Source: Merdimmobilis hominis (GTDB lineage: Bacteria; Bacillota; Clostridia; Oscillospirales; Ruminococcaceae). From it: DNA of 64,000 nt. Location of the stretch: positions 62,001 to 126,000 of the forward strand of contig NZ_JACJKY010000006.1 of NCBI RefSeq assembly GCF_016901855.1, written 5' to 3'. A model generated the notes under the pieces. It made no database searches and was not told the origin of the DNA. It saw only the letters and a program-made list of their open reading frames with translations. This document shows, one piece after another, positions 33,414-41,881 of this stretch (the stretch's first letter is position 1; each line of letters starts with the position of its first letter). The translations under genes were made by a program, and so were the position numbers.

Positions 33414-33442
33414 ATGATATCATCCGCACGCGCAAATAGCAA
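33414..33442 (-). promoter_or_regulatory. Sigma-A type promoter for the solute-binding protein gene
   Basis: Minus strand TTGCTA (33437-33442), 17-base spacer, TATCAT (33414-33419). Confidence 0.6.
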
Positions 33443-33492
33443 TGAATTTTTCGTAAATGATCGAGGAGAATGCGGCTTTTTCTGCATTTATG

Positions 33493-34002
33493 TCAAAGCG
33501 CAAGCAACACCGGCTTATTTTGTGCAAGCGACGCTGCAACATCAAGCACACGCTGATTTTCACTTCCGCGAAACGGCAGTGTCAAGTTCCGTTGTTCCAT
33601 CAAAAACCGCCCATCCACCAACACATCGCAGACAGAAAGCAGTTCTTTTGCAAACGGAATCGTTCCGCTTGTCAGTTCTTCGAATGTATATCCGGAATAT
33701 GCCCACACATTTTTACCAAGCGCTTTGACTTTCTTTGCGAATTCAAACAGCGCCTCAGCCTGACAAAACGGTTCGCCGCCCGAAAGTGTAACGCCGCATT
33801 GCAGCGGATCTTCCTTAAGCTTTTCGACCAGTCGGTCGACGCTGTCTTCATAGCCTGCCGAAAAATCATGCGTCTGCGGATTATGACATCCCGGACAATG
33901 ATGCGGGCATCCCTGCACAAACACCGTCATGCGAATTCCTTTTCCATCCACAATCGAATCGGTCACAACACCGCTTAACCGCAGTTTTTTTGTTTGTTCC
34001 AT
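33493..34002 (-). CDS. nrdG: Anaerobic ribonucleotide reductase activating enzyme
   Basis: Radical SAM activase that uses SAM and a 4Fe-4S cluster to place the glycyl radical on NrdD. The 169-aa protein has the cluster motif in GCPHHCPGCHNP (C-x3-C-x2-C) and the SAM-binding LSGGEPF. ATG at 34002 with GGGAG upstream is preferred over a TTG six codons earlier. It is the last gene of nrdD, the small glycyl-radical-domain gene, and nrdG, behind an attenuator-like hairpin. Confidence 0.96.
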   Translation of the reverse strand: MEQTKKLRLSGVVTDSIVDGKGIRMTVFVQGCPHHCPGCHNPQTHDFSAGYEDSVDRLVEKLKEDPLQCGVTLSGGEPFCQAEALFEFAKKVKALGKNVWAYSGYTFEELTSGTIPFAKELLSVCDVLVDGRFLMEQRNLTLPFRGSENQRVLDVAASLAQNKPVLLAL

Positions 34003-34025
34003 ATTCGTTTCTCCCTTCAAAACAA

Positions 34026-34048
34026 AATCCCTCCGTCTGGGAGGGATT
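34026..34048 (-). terminator. Attenuator hairpin upstream of nrdG
   Basis: AATCCCTCC and GGAGGGATT form a 9-bp perfect stem with a 5-base loop, followed by TTGTTTT on the minus strand. Probably partial termination that keeps nrdG below nrdD. Confidence 0.65.
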
Positions 34049-34055
34049 CTGCCAA

Positions 34056-34217
34056 TTAAACACTGTGTTTTACACGGTCTTTTTCTTCTGCACGTTTTCC
34101 GTTGTTGAAACGATCCAATGTGCCGACGAGATAGCCGGTGATTCTGCGGATGCGTTCAAATCCAACACCGTTTCCAACTTCTTTGCATACTGCCTTGTTT
34201 TCATTTGTCTCCATCAT
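34056..34217 (-). CDS. Stand-alone NrdD glycyl-radical domain (53 aa)
   Basis: A 53-aa protein between nrdD and nrdG. Its core RRITGYLVGTLDRFN, then GKRAE and DRVKH, matches the C-terminal glycyl-radical segment of class III ribonucleotide reductases (R-x-x-G-Y-L and R-V-K-H). The large NrdD upstream lacks this segment. ATG at 34217 has AGGAG eight bases upstream, 37 bases after the nrdD stop, and is in another frame, so it is a separate gene. By analogy with GrcA and pyruvate formate-lyase, it probably docks on NrdD and carries the radical Gly28. Confidence 0.88.
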   Translation of the reverse strand: MMETNENKAVCKEVGNGVGFERIRRITGYLVGTLDRFNNGKRAEEKDRVKHSV

Positions 34218-34254
34218 AAGTAATACTCCTCTCTTGATCCATTCAATAGCTTAT

Positions 34255-36534
34255 TTATTCACAACCACAAAAATGCGGCATATTTGGATACTGTCTGCGA
34301 AGTTCACGCAGTTTTTCGACACTGACGCCTTCGCCTTCTCGTCTGCCGCAGCGCGGGCAGACATCGTTGATGACACCGGTATATCCGCAAACCGGATCGC
34401 GGTCAACCGGGTGATTTACGGAACCATAGCCGATTCCGATTTCTTTCATATAACGAACCACCTGTTCAAATGCTTCCAGGTTGTTCAGCGGATCGCCGTC
34501 CAGCTCAACATAGCTGATATGACCACCGTTTGTCAGCGCATGATACGGTGCTTCTTTTTTGAGCTTTTCAAACGCGCTGATCGGGAAGTATACCGGAATG
34601 TGGAACGAGTTTGTATAATAGTCACGGTCCGTTACACCCGGGATCTCGCCGTAGCGTTTGCGGTCAATGCGGACAAAACGTCCGGAAAGGCCTTCTGCCG
34701 GCGTTGCAATGACAGAGAAGTTTAAGTGTGTTTCTTCTGCCTTTTTGTCCATGAAATCACGCATGAAACCGATGATTTTAAGGCCAAGTTCCTGTGCACG
34801 TTCACTCTGACCGTGATGCTCGCCTGTCAATGCAACGAGTGTTTCTGCCAATCCAATGAAACCAACGGTTAATGTACCGTGTTTAAGCACTTCACTGACT
34901 GTGTCATCAATGCCCAGTTTATCAGAATCGAGCCAAATGCCCTGTCCCATCAAGAACGGGAAGTTGCGCACACGTTTTTGACTTTGAATCCGCAAGCGAT
35001 GTAAAAGCTGATCGGACACAATCTGAAGCTTCTGCTCGAGCATTTCAAAGAACCGGTCAATGTCACCATGTGCTTCAATGCCAAGGCGCGGCAGGTTGAT
35101 TGAAGTAAAGCTCAGGTTTCCTCGGCCGCAGGTCACTTCGCGTGACGGATCATATGCGTTTGCCATAACACGGGTACGGCATCCCATATATGCCACTTCG
35201 GAGTTGTAGTCGCCCGGCTTATAGTACTGTTTATTAAACGGCGCATCCAAAAACGAGAAATTCGGGAAAAGACGTTTTGCGGAAACACGCATCGAAAGTT
35301 TGAACAAATCATAGTTCGGATCTTCCGGATTATAGTTGATACCTTCTTTGACCTTGAAAATATGAATCGGGAAAATCGGTGTTTCACCGTTTCCGAGACC
35401 TTTTTCCGTTGCAAGCAGAAGGTTTTTCATTGCCATGCGGCCTTCCGGCGATACGTCAGTGCCATAGTTTAAGGAGCTGAACGGAATCTGCGCACCGGCA
35501 CGGGAATGCATCGTATTCAGATTGTGAACAAGTGCCTCCATTGCCTGGAATGTTGCTTTGTCGGTTTCCTCATATGCCTGTGATGCCGCAAATTTCTGCA
35601 CACGATCAGCCAGCACTTCATCCTGTGCAAGTGCCAGGACATACGGTGCCTCTGCGTCCTGATAGCCGTTATCGTTTGCTAAAACAGGGACAAGACCGGT
35701 TTTCTCTTCTACTGCCGAAAGAATGCGTTTTGCTTCCTCTTCTGCATGTTCTACATCGCACAAAAGCATCAGCGCTTTTGCAAGGTTTGCACGATACAAT
35801 TTTTTGTACGTTTTAGAAACGCCCGGTGCCATGCCGAAATCAAAGTTCGGAATACTCTGTCCGCCGTGCTGATCATTCTGGTTCGACTGAATGGCAATAC
35901 AAGCAAGTGCTGCATAGCTGCGGATATCCTGCGGCTCACGCAGATAGCCGTGACCGGTGCAGAAGCCGTCGCGGAACAGTTTTAAAATATCGATCTGGCA
36001 GCAGGTTGTTGTCAGCGTATAAAAGTCCATATCGTGAATATGGATATCGCCGACAGCATGTGCCTGTGCATGAACCGGATCGAGCACATACAGCTCGTAA
36101 AACCGTTTTGCACCTTCGGAACCATAGCGAAGCATCGTGCCCATTGCGGTATCACCGTCAATGTTCGCATTTTCACGTTTAATATCCACTTCGCACGCCG
36201 ATTTAAACGTCAGATCTTCATAGACCTTCATGAGTTTTGTGTTCATGTCGCGTGCGCGTGTGCGCTCTGCACGATACAGAATATATTGTTTTGCTGTCTG
36301 GGAATGACCGGTTTCAATCAAAATTTTCTCTACCGCGTCCTGCACCTGCTCAACGGTCGGATTGGTTGTTTTCAAGACGTTTTCAACATAGTCACACACG
36401 CGGTATGCAAGTGTCAGCGACTCCTCATAGTTACTGCCGCCCACAGCCTGTGCTGCCTTGAAAATAGCGTTTGCAATTTTTTCATAAGTAAACGGAACAG
36501 TACGTCCGTCGCGCTTTGTGATTGTGGTGATCAT
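34255..36534 (-). CDS. nrdD: Anaerobic ribonucleoside-triphosphate reductase large chain (without glycyl-radical C-terminus)
   Basis: Class III ribonucleotide reductase, 759 aa, which makes dNTPs under anoxia. An ATP-cone (TKRDGRTVPFTYEKIANAI, residues 6-24 onward) precedes the glycyl-enzyme barrel with DIHIHDMDFYT, GQSIPNFDFG and STRxx-like nucleotide motifs. The C-terminus has a Cys-rich zinc region (VCGYTG, CPRCGRREGE) but then ends PHFCGCE. The usual R-V-C-G-Y-L...RVKH segment is missing and is found in the next gene. Transcription starts from a consensus promoter flanked by NrdR boxes. Confidence 0.96.
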   Translation of the reverse strand: MITTITKRDGRTVPFTYEKIANAIFKAAQAVGGSNYEESLTLAYRVCDYVENVLKTTNPTVEQVQDAVEKILIETGHSQTAKQYILYRAERTRARDMNTKLMKVYEDLTFKSACEVDIKRENANIDGDTAMGTMLRYGSEGAKRFYELYVLDPVHAQAHAVGDIHIHDMDFYTLTTTCCQIDILKLFRDGFCTGHGYLREPQDIRSYAALACIAIQSNQNDQHGGQSIPNFDFGMAPGVSKTYKKLYRANLAKALMLLCDVEHAEEEAKRILSAVEEKTGLVPVLANDNGYQDAEAPYVLALAQDEVLADRVQKFAASQAYEETDKATFQAMEALVHNLNTMHSRAGAQIPFSSLNYGTDVSPEGRMAMKNLLLATEKGLGNGETPIFPIHIFKVKEGINYNPEDPNYDLFKLSMRVSAKRLFPNFSFLDAPFNKQYYKPGDYNSEVAYMGCRTRVMANAYDPSREVTCGRGNLSFTSINLPRLGIEAHGDIDRFFEMLEQKLQIVSDQLLHRLRIQSQKRVRNFPFLMGQGIWLDSDKLGIDDTVSEVLKHGTLTVGFIGLAETLVALTGEHHGQSERAQELGLKIIGFMRDFMDKKAEETHLNFSVIATPAEGLSGRFVRIDRKRYGEIPGVTDRDYYTNSFHIPVYFPISAFEKLKKEAPYHALTNGGHISYVELDGDPLNNLEAFEQVVRYMKEIGIGYGSVNHPVDRDPVCGYTGVINDVCPRCGRREGEGVSVEKLRELRRQYPNMPHFCGCE

Positions 36535-36580
36535 TTCTTTCCTTCCTTTGATTCCCTTGTATTTCTATGCTGTGTTCAAA

Positions 36581-36596
36581 CCACAACATCTTGTGT
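36581..36596 (-). promoter_or_regulatory. NrdR box 2 (downstream of nrdD promoter)
   Basis: Minus strand ACACAAGATGTTGTGG matches 13 of 16 positions of ACACWATATATWGTGT. Its centre is 32 bp, three helical turns, from box 1. Confidence 0.75.
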
Positions 36597-36612
36597 TCTA
36601 TCGCGATCTGAT

Positions 36613-36628
36613 AATCATTATATAGTGT
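36613..36628 (-). promoter_or_regulatory. NrdR box 1 (overlaps nrdD -10)
   Basis: Minus strand ACACTATATAATGATT matches 13 of 16 positions of the NrdR consensus and covers the -10 box, so NrdR binding would block transcription. The nrdR gene is not in the window. Confidence 0.75.
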
Positions 36629-36645
36629 CGTGTATGATTTGTCAA
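36617..36645 (-). promoter_or_regulatory. Consensus sigma-A promoter for nrdD operon
   Basis: Minus strand TTGACA (36640-36645), 17-base spacer, TATAAT (36617-36622), both exact consensus. Confidence 0.9.
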
Positions 36646-36657
36646 CCGGTAAAATAT

Positions 36658-36714
36658 TTAAAAAACACACAAAGAAACACCGGAATTTTCTACGACACAA
36701 GAAAGTTCCGATGT
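36658..36714 (-). terminator. Terminator of the PASTA pseudokinase gene
   Basis: ACACCGGAATTTTC (36677-36690) pairs imperfectly with GAAAGTTCCGATGT (36701-36714); on the minus strand a T-rich tail with six T follows. Confidence 0.6.
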
Positions 36715-36735
36715 TGTGCGCTTTTCCTCTTTCTT

Positions 36736-38439
36736 TTATTTTGCAACGTAAATTGTTACAGAAGAGGTTTTTGAACGGTCAATCCGCGTTCCGACATCAG
36801 GGTCCATCGAAACGATTTCGCCCGCCTCATGATCCGGGTCCGAAACTGTTTTAATGGTGACAGAAAGCCCTTGACTTTCAAGATACTCACGATAAGACGC
36901 CGCATCGATCGGATTGCCGCTGTTGTCCGTAAACGGCGGGAGATCTACATACTGCGGTCCTTTGCTGACCGTCAGTTCAATTTCTGTCCCCATCGGGACA
37001 GTAGAACCCGCTTCAATGCTCTGCTCAACAATCATGCCAATCTCTGCGTTATCATCGAACACTTCTTTTTTCTCTGTAAATTTAAAATTGTCTGTATATA
37101 CTTTTGCGGAAACAATATCATCATAAAATTTTCCGACAAAATTATCGACGCTGACATTTGCAATCGTCTGACTTTCTTTGGAAGATTCCTGCTTGCTTGA
37201 TGTTTCATCCGGATTATCGTCTGATTCCTCACTCGATTCTTCCACAGACGATTCGATCTGAGATTCGGACGAAGGATTCACATAAATCTCCCTTTGATTG
37301 CCGCCGAGCACCAAAATATATGCTGCAAAGAACAAAATCAGCATGATCGGAAGAGAAACAAGCACCACAATCAGCCATACAGGCAGCTTATGTTTTTCAC
37401 GCGGTACTTCATTTTTCTGCTTTGCAGTTTTTTTCTTCTGCTCCGGTTCATCATCATCGAGCTGAATCTGCCGGAATGCTGCCGGAATCGCATACAGCTG
37501 ATCCCGCAGTGCACGCACCGAACGAATCCGATGATCATACGAAAGCGCCAAACCGTTCATGATGACATCGGAAACCTCAGGCGCAACAGACGGCTTTTGC
37601 AGCGAAAGCGGGAACACCCGATCTTCCTGCATGCGCAAATCGGCGCGCTGCGGTGTCACACCGGAAAGCACGCGATACATCACGGCACTCAGCGCATACA
37701 CATCGGTCCACTCGCCGTGCCCTTTACATTTTTCATACTGCTCCGGCGCTGCGTATCCGTCGAACAACTCGGGTTTTACCTCAGAATTGATGGCACGCAC
37801 TGCCGCTGTGCAAACACCTTTTAAACGGAGTGTCATCTCCGGTGTCACCAAAATCGTATCGGTGCTGATTCCCCGGTGAATGATGCCGCGCTCATTGAGC
37901 ATGACAACCGTATCAAACAGCGGCCGGAACAGTTTGCGCACCTGTGCCCACGAAAAATCGCCCACATGCTCCGATAAATACGACGCGAGCGTTACGCACT
38001 CAACATCTTCATACACCGTGTAGATAGTGGCGTTATCCGTAAACACGTCAAACGCACGCAGCAGGCTGCTCTCTTGTGTGCGCAGTGCAATCATCTGCCG
38101 CGAAAGCTCTACAAAATCGGTCATCAGCGCTTTGTACTGCACTTCACAGCCGGGATTTACCAAAATGGTCGCGCCGTTTTCTGCTCTGTGCGCAAGCGTG
38201 GACGGGAAAAATTCACGCAGCCGAATACGCCGCTGCAGTGCGGTGTCATATCCGATATAGCTGACACCTTCACCGTTGCGGTCAAGCGCAATCCCAATCT
38301 GATACCGCTTGCCGACAACCGTTCCAGGTGCAAGAAGCGACGGCCATGTATTTTCCGGTGCTGTATTGTCATGCCCGCAATACGGACAAGTTTCTGTTTC
38401 AATCACACGCATACAACGAAAACATCTGTTTTCCATCAT
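36736..38439 (-). CDS. Zinc-ribbon PASTA receptor with degenerate kinase domain
   Basis: A 567-aa membrane protein. N-terminal zinc ribbon (CFRC...CPYC), kinase-like domain (about 40-320), one TM segment (about 352-380), Ser/Glu-rich linker and two PASTA repeats (about 430-567). In the kinase domain the catalytic loop is HRGISTDT (188-195) in place of HRDxxxxN, the DFG position reads KGV, and the lysine strand reads IRLREFF. GYAAPEQY and WTDVYALSAVMY are kept. It is probably a pseudokinase that senses muropeptides or lipid II. ATG at 38439 with GGAGGAG; the PPM phosphatase usually paired with PASTA kinases is absent. Confidence 0.87.
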   Translation of the reverse strand: MMENRCFRCMRVIETETCPYCGHDNTAPENTWPSLLAPGTVVGKRYQIGIALDRNGEGVSYIGYDTALQRRIRLREFFPSTLAHRAENGATILVNPGCEVQYKALMTDFVELSRQMIALRTQESSLLRAFDVFTDNATIYTVYEDVECVTLASYLSEHVGDFSWAQVRKLFRPLFDTVVMLNERGIIHRGISTDTILVTPEMTLRLKGVCTAAVRAINSEVKPELFDGYAAPEQYEKCKGHGEWTDVYALSAVMYRVLSGVTPQRADLRMQEDRVFPLSLQKPSVAPEVSDVIMNGLALSYDHRIRSVRALRDQLYAIPAAFRQIQLDDDEPEQKKKTAKQKNEVPREKHKLPVWLIVVLVSLPIMLILFFAAYILVLGGNQREIYVNPSSESQIESSVEESSEESDDNPDETSSKQESSKESQTIANVSVDNFVGKFYDDIVSAKVYTDNFKFTEKKEVFDDNAEIGMIVEQSIEAGSTVPMGTEIELTVSKGPQYVDLPPFTDNSGNPIDAASYREYLESQGLSVTIKTVSDPDHEAGEIVSMDPDVGTRIDRSKTSSVTIYVAK

Positions 38440-38533
38440 TGCGATCTCCTCCATCAGGTCAGAATCAGCATATTACACTTTTAAGAGTAACAGCAATCTG
38501 CCGGTTTGTCAATAAACGTAAATGAATGTTGTG

Positions 38534-40606
38534 TTAAATCAACAAATTTCTTTCTGTACATGCCGAAACACTGAGTCTTTTGATTCCGCATTCAAATTGT
38601 ACGAAAATAATTCCGTCATTTTCGTCAAGAACCGTTCCTTTTCCGAACGTTTTATGCACAATCTCCGTGCCGCGCACCATCGTTTTCACCTCTGTGTGAC
38701 CGGTTTGCTTTGGTTCTTGCGGTAAAAGTGCCTTGACAAACGGACTCGGCGCGGCATCCGCACCATTTAACCGTGTGCTTAAAAAGGCGATCAGCTTTCG
38801 TTTTGCACGTGTCATCGCCACATAAAAAAGCCGCACCTCATCTTCGTATTCGCTCACGTCGCCTTCGCGTTTTAACGAAACCGCATGATAAGACGGCAGT
38901 ACATCCGAAAGCATATCAAGCAGAATCACCGTGTCAAACTCCATACCTTTGCACGAATGAATCGTCGAAAGCAATACGCCCGACGTATCATCCGAAGCGC
39001 CCTCCTGCATAAATGCTTCAAGCTCAGAGAGCCGTCTGGACAGCTCAAAGATGCTTCGAAGACGTTCGGCAATCAGCGAGAGCGCACTCAGCTTCTGATA
39101 CGTGCTTACCTGCATAAATCCGCTCATACGCTTTGCAATAAAATCATCATATCCAAGCTTTGTGCGGATGGCGTCAATCGCTTCGCCGCAGCGCATGAGC
39201 GGCAGCTTTGAAAGCACTGTCTGATACCGAAGAATCATCCGCCGGCGTCCTTTCGAAACAGAAGAAAGCGACAGAATACTGTCAAAAACCGTCTGTCCTC
39301 TGGCGGTATCGTGTTTGGCAGCTTCCAGCATCACTTTCGAGCAGCCCATTTTATAATAAATCTGCGAAAACGCATCGATATCACACGGATCAACTGCCAA
39401 TCGGAAAAACGCCAAAATGTCACGCACCACAGTCGAATGAAAAAAGACGGCATTTGACTCTCGGCAGCGATACGAAATGCCTTGCCGCAAAAACAAGTCA
39501 ACGAGCGCAATGCAGGATTCATTGTTTTTATAGAGCACCGCAAGTGTTTCATCCGGATGCTTCTGGCGGATAATCGACAAGATCGTTTCATACTGCAAAT
39601 CATAGTCCGAAAGCGAGATCACCTGAACAGAATCGGTATCCTGATTGCGCGTCACCATATGTTTTTCATACCGTGCACTGTTTTGTTTGATAAATGCATC
39701 GGCGATCGCCACAATATCACTGTTCGAGCGATGATTTTCCTCCATTTTTAAAATCACCGCATCCGGATACACCGTTTGAAAGCCGAGCAGTTCTTTCGGG
39801 CTTGCACCACGGAACGAGTAAATGCTCTGATCCTCATCGCCGACCAAAAACAGCTTTGCACCGCCGTTTGTCAAAATCCTGATAATCTCATGCTGCAAAA
39901 GCGACGTGTCCTGCGCTTCGTCCACGCAAATCACGCGGTATTTCTGCTGAAACCAGCGGCAAATCGACGGAAATCGCTTAAGAATATCGTGACAAAGCAC
40001 GAGCATATCATCAAAATCCATCCAGCCGTTTTCTTTGTACACGCGCTGCACTTCCCCGTAAATCCGTGCAAACACTTCGGGCTCTACCGGCGAAAACTGC
40101 ACCGTTTCAGGCGAAATCATCCGATTTTTCACACAGCCGATGACCCGCTCAATTTCGCCGATCATTTCTTCATCGGGAAACTCACCTGTGCAGTGGCGGA
40201 TCGTTTCACGCAACACCTGATATTTCTGTGCCGATGTGCCCTCTCCTGCACCGATGAGCGTCGGTACAGTCCGGTCATACTGCGCGGCAAACCGACGCAG
40301 TACCCGAAAACAAAAGCTGTGAATGGTGGAAAACGAAAGTGCTTTATTTTCACCGAACAGCTTTTCATACCGCGCATTCATATCGCGTGCCGTTTCGCGG
40401 CTGAACGTGAGTGTGAGAATCTGCTCAGGACGCGCCTGCTGTTCTTCCAATACGTATGCAATATGCGCTGTCATGACCGTTGTTTTGCCCGAACCGGGCA
40501 CCGCTAGAAGCAGCACATGTGCCGCATCCGTGCACACAGCCGTTTGCTGCTGTTCATTCAGATGAATGCCGTGGTGCTCTGCAAGGTGAGAAATCACATG
40601 ATTCAT
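38534..40606 (-). CDS. UvrD/Rep-family 3'-5' DNA helicase
   Basis: A 690-aa superfamily 1A helicase. Motif I is AVPGSGKTTVMT, motif Ia TFSRETARDM, motif II CVDEAQDTS, motif III VGDEDQSIYSFRGA, motif IV/V STIHSCKGMEFDTVIL (cited as IHSCKGMEFD) and motif VI VAMTRAKRKL. A C-terminal KTFGKGTVL segment resembles the PcrA Tudor-like domain that contacts RNA polymerase. The protein is near PcrA size. Its start overlaps the U32 gene stop by 4 bases. Confidence 0.92.
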   Translation of the reverse strand: MNHVISHLAEHHGIHLNEQQQTAVCTDAAHVLLLAVPGSGKTTVMTAHIAYVLEEQQARPEQILTLTFSRETARDMNARYEKLFGENKALSFSTIHSFCFRVLRRFAAQYDRTVPTLIGAGEGTSAQKYQVLRETIRHCTGEFPDEEMIGEIERVIGCVKNRMISPETVQFSPVEPEVFARIYGEVQRVYKENGWMDFDDMLVLCHDILKRFPSICRWFQQKYRVICVDEAQDTSLLQHEIIRILTNGGAKLFLVGDEDQSIYSFRGASPKELLGFQTVYPDAVILKMEENHRSNSDIVAIADAFIKQNSARYEKHMVTRNQDTDSVQVISLSDYDLQYETILSIIRQKHPDETLAVLYKNNESCIALVDLFLRQGISYRCRESNAVFFHSTVVRDILAFFRLAVDPCDIDAFSQIYYKMGCSKVMLEAAKHDTARGQTVFDSILSLSSVSKGRRRMILRYQTVLSKLPLMRCGEAIDAIRTKLGYDDFIAKRMSGFMQVSTYQKLSALSLIAERLRSIFELSRRLSELEAFMQEGASDDTSGVLLSTIHSCKGMEFDTVILLDMLSDVLPSYHAVSLKREGDVSEYEDEVRLFYVAMTRAKRKLIAFLSTRLNGADAAPSPFVKALLPQEPKQTGHTEVKTMVRGTEIVHKTFGKGTVLDENDGIIFVQFECGIKRLSVSACTERNLLI

Positions 40607-41820
40607 TTTGCTTTACGCACAACTGATGCAACGGCAAGCGGACGATCAAACGAAACGGACAGTGTCATTTCCGGATGGCATGCCGCATCAATCGGCTCGC
40701 CTTCTGCGTTTTTCATGTCGGAAACGACAAACGAAACCGGTTCTTTGCCCGGCTCGAGCACTTCGACCGTATCGCCTGCACAGAACTTATTCTTTTGCGT
40801 CAGAAGCAGTCTGCCGTCCTCATAGCCTGACACAAGCGCCACAATATCATACTCGCGGATATATCCGCCATTTTGATAATATTGCTCCGGTGTGCCGAAA
40901 TAGAACCCTGTGCTGTACTGACGGTGGCTTACTTTGGTGACTTCTTCCAAAAGCCACGGGCGAAGCGAGAAATGCGCAGGATCGCGCAGATAATCATCCA
41001 CTGCAATCCGGTATGCATTCGTCACGACGGAAACATAGTAAGACGATTTTGCACGTCCCTCGATTTTAAAACTTGTAATTCCCGCTTCAGCCAGCGCATC
41101 GATATATTCAATCATGCAAAGATCCTTTGCATTTAAAATATAGCTTCCCTTTTCGTCTTCAAACACCGGGAAATAGAGTCCCGGGCGTTTTTCTTCCATC
41201 AAATGATAACCCCAGCGGCACGGCTGTGCACATTCACCGCGGTTTGCATCACGTCCGGTCAGATAGTTCGAAATGACACAGCGGCCGGAAAACGACATAC
41301 ACATTGCGCCATGCACAAACGCCTCAATTTCAAGTTCCGGCGGCGTCCGTCTGCGAATCTCGGCAATTTCGCGCAGAGAAAGCTCACGTGCGAGCACGAC
41401 ACGCTTTGCTCCCATTTCATACAGCACGTTTGCCGTTTCATAGTTGACGATACCCGTCTGTGTCGAAATGTGAATTTCCATCTGCGGAATGACACGTTTG
41501 ACGAGCGAAAGCGTTCCGAGATCCGAAACGATCATTGCATCAACGCCCGCTTCTGCCGCCTGACAAAGATACGGCGGAAGTGCATCAATTTCCTCGTTGC
41601 GCGGCAACACATTCACCGTCAAATACACGCGCACACCGTGCGCGTGACAATATTCAACCGCACGAACAAGTGATTCTTCATCAAAATTTGTTTGTGATGC
41701 GCGCATGCCAAACTGCTTGCCCGCCAGATATACTGCATCCGCGCCGTATGTGACCGCTGCTTTTAACCGTTCAAAGTCGCCGGCAGGTGCCAATACTTCG
41801 GGAATTTTCGTACAAATCAT
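40603..41820 (-). CDS. U32 family peptidase-like tRNA hydroxylation protein (TrhP type)
   Basis: A 405-aa U32 protein with the family start EVLAPAGDFERLKAAVTYGADAVYL (cited as LAPAGDFERLK), HGAMCMSFSGRC and the four-Cys region GECAQPCRWGY...CMIEY that may hold an Fe-S cluster. In Bacillus two such proteins (TrhP1/2, near mltG) are needed for 5-hydroxyuridine at tRNA position 34. The mltG neighbour here supports this role. ATG at 41820 with GGAGG eight bases upstream is chosen over 41856. A hairpin separates it from mltG. Confidence 0.88.
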   Translation of the reverse strand: MICTKIPEVLAPAGDFERLKAAVTYGADAVYLAGKQFGMRASQTNFDEESLVRAVEYCHAHGVRVYLTVNVLPRNEEIDALPPYLCQAAEAGVDAMIVSDLGTLSLVKRVIPQMEIHISTQTGIVNYETANVLYEMGAKRVVLARELSLREIAEIRRRTPPELEIEAFVHGAMCMSFSGRCVISNYLTGRDANRGECAQPCRWGYHLMEEKRPGLYFPVFEDEKGSYILNAKDLCMIEYIDALAEAGITSFKIEGRAKSSYYVSVVTNAYRIAVDDYLRDPAHFSLRPWLLEEVTKVSHRQYSTGFYFGTPEQYYQNGGYIREYDIVALVSGYEDGRLLLTQKNKFCAGDTVEVLEPGKEPVSFVVSDMKNAEGEPIDAACHPEMTLSVSFDRPLAVASVVRKAK

Positions 41821-41842
41821 TCTGTTTTCCTCCTTCATAAAA

Positions 41843-41873
41843 CAAATCATCCGCATTGCGGATGATTTGCTCG
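41843..41873 (-). terminator. Hairpin terminator or attenuator between mltG and U32 gene
   Basis: CAAATCATCCGC (41843-41854) and GCGGATGATTTG (41858-41869) form a 12-bp stem; on the minus strand TTTTATG follows on the other side, just before the ribosome binding site. Confidence 0.75.
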
Positions 41874-41881
41874 CCTGTTTG

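Noticed and set aside
34218-34254. Programmed frameshift or stop readthrough joining nrdD to the glycyl-radical gene
   Set aside because: The two frames are separated by 37 bases with a ribosome binding site and ATG for the small gene; no slippery site or recoding structure is visible at the nrdD stop.
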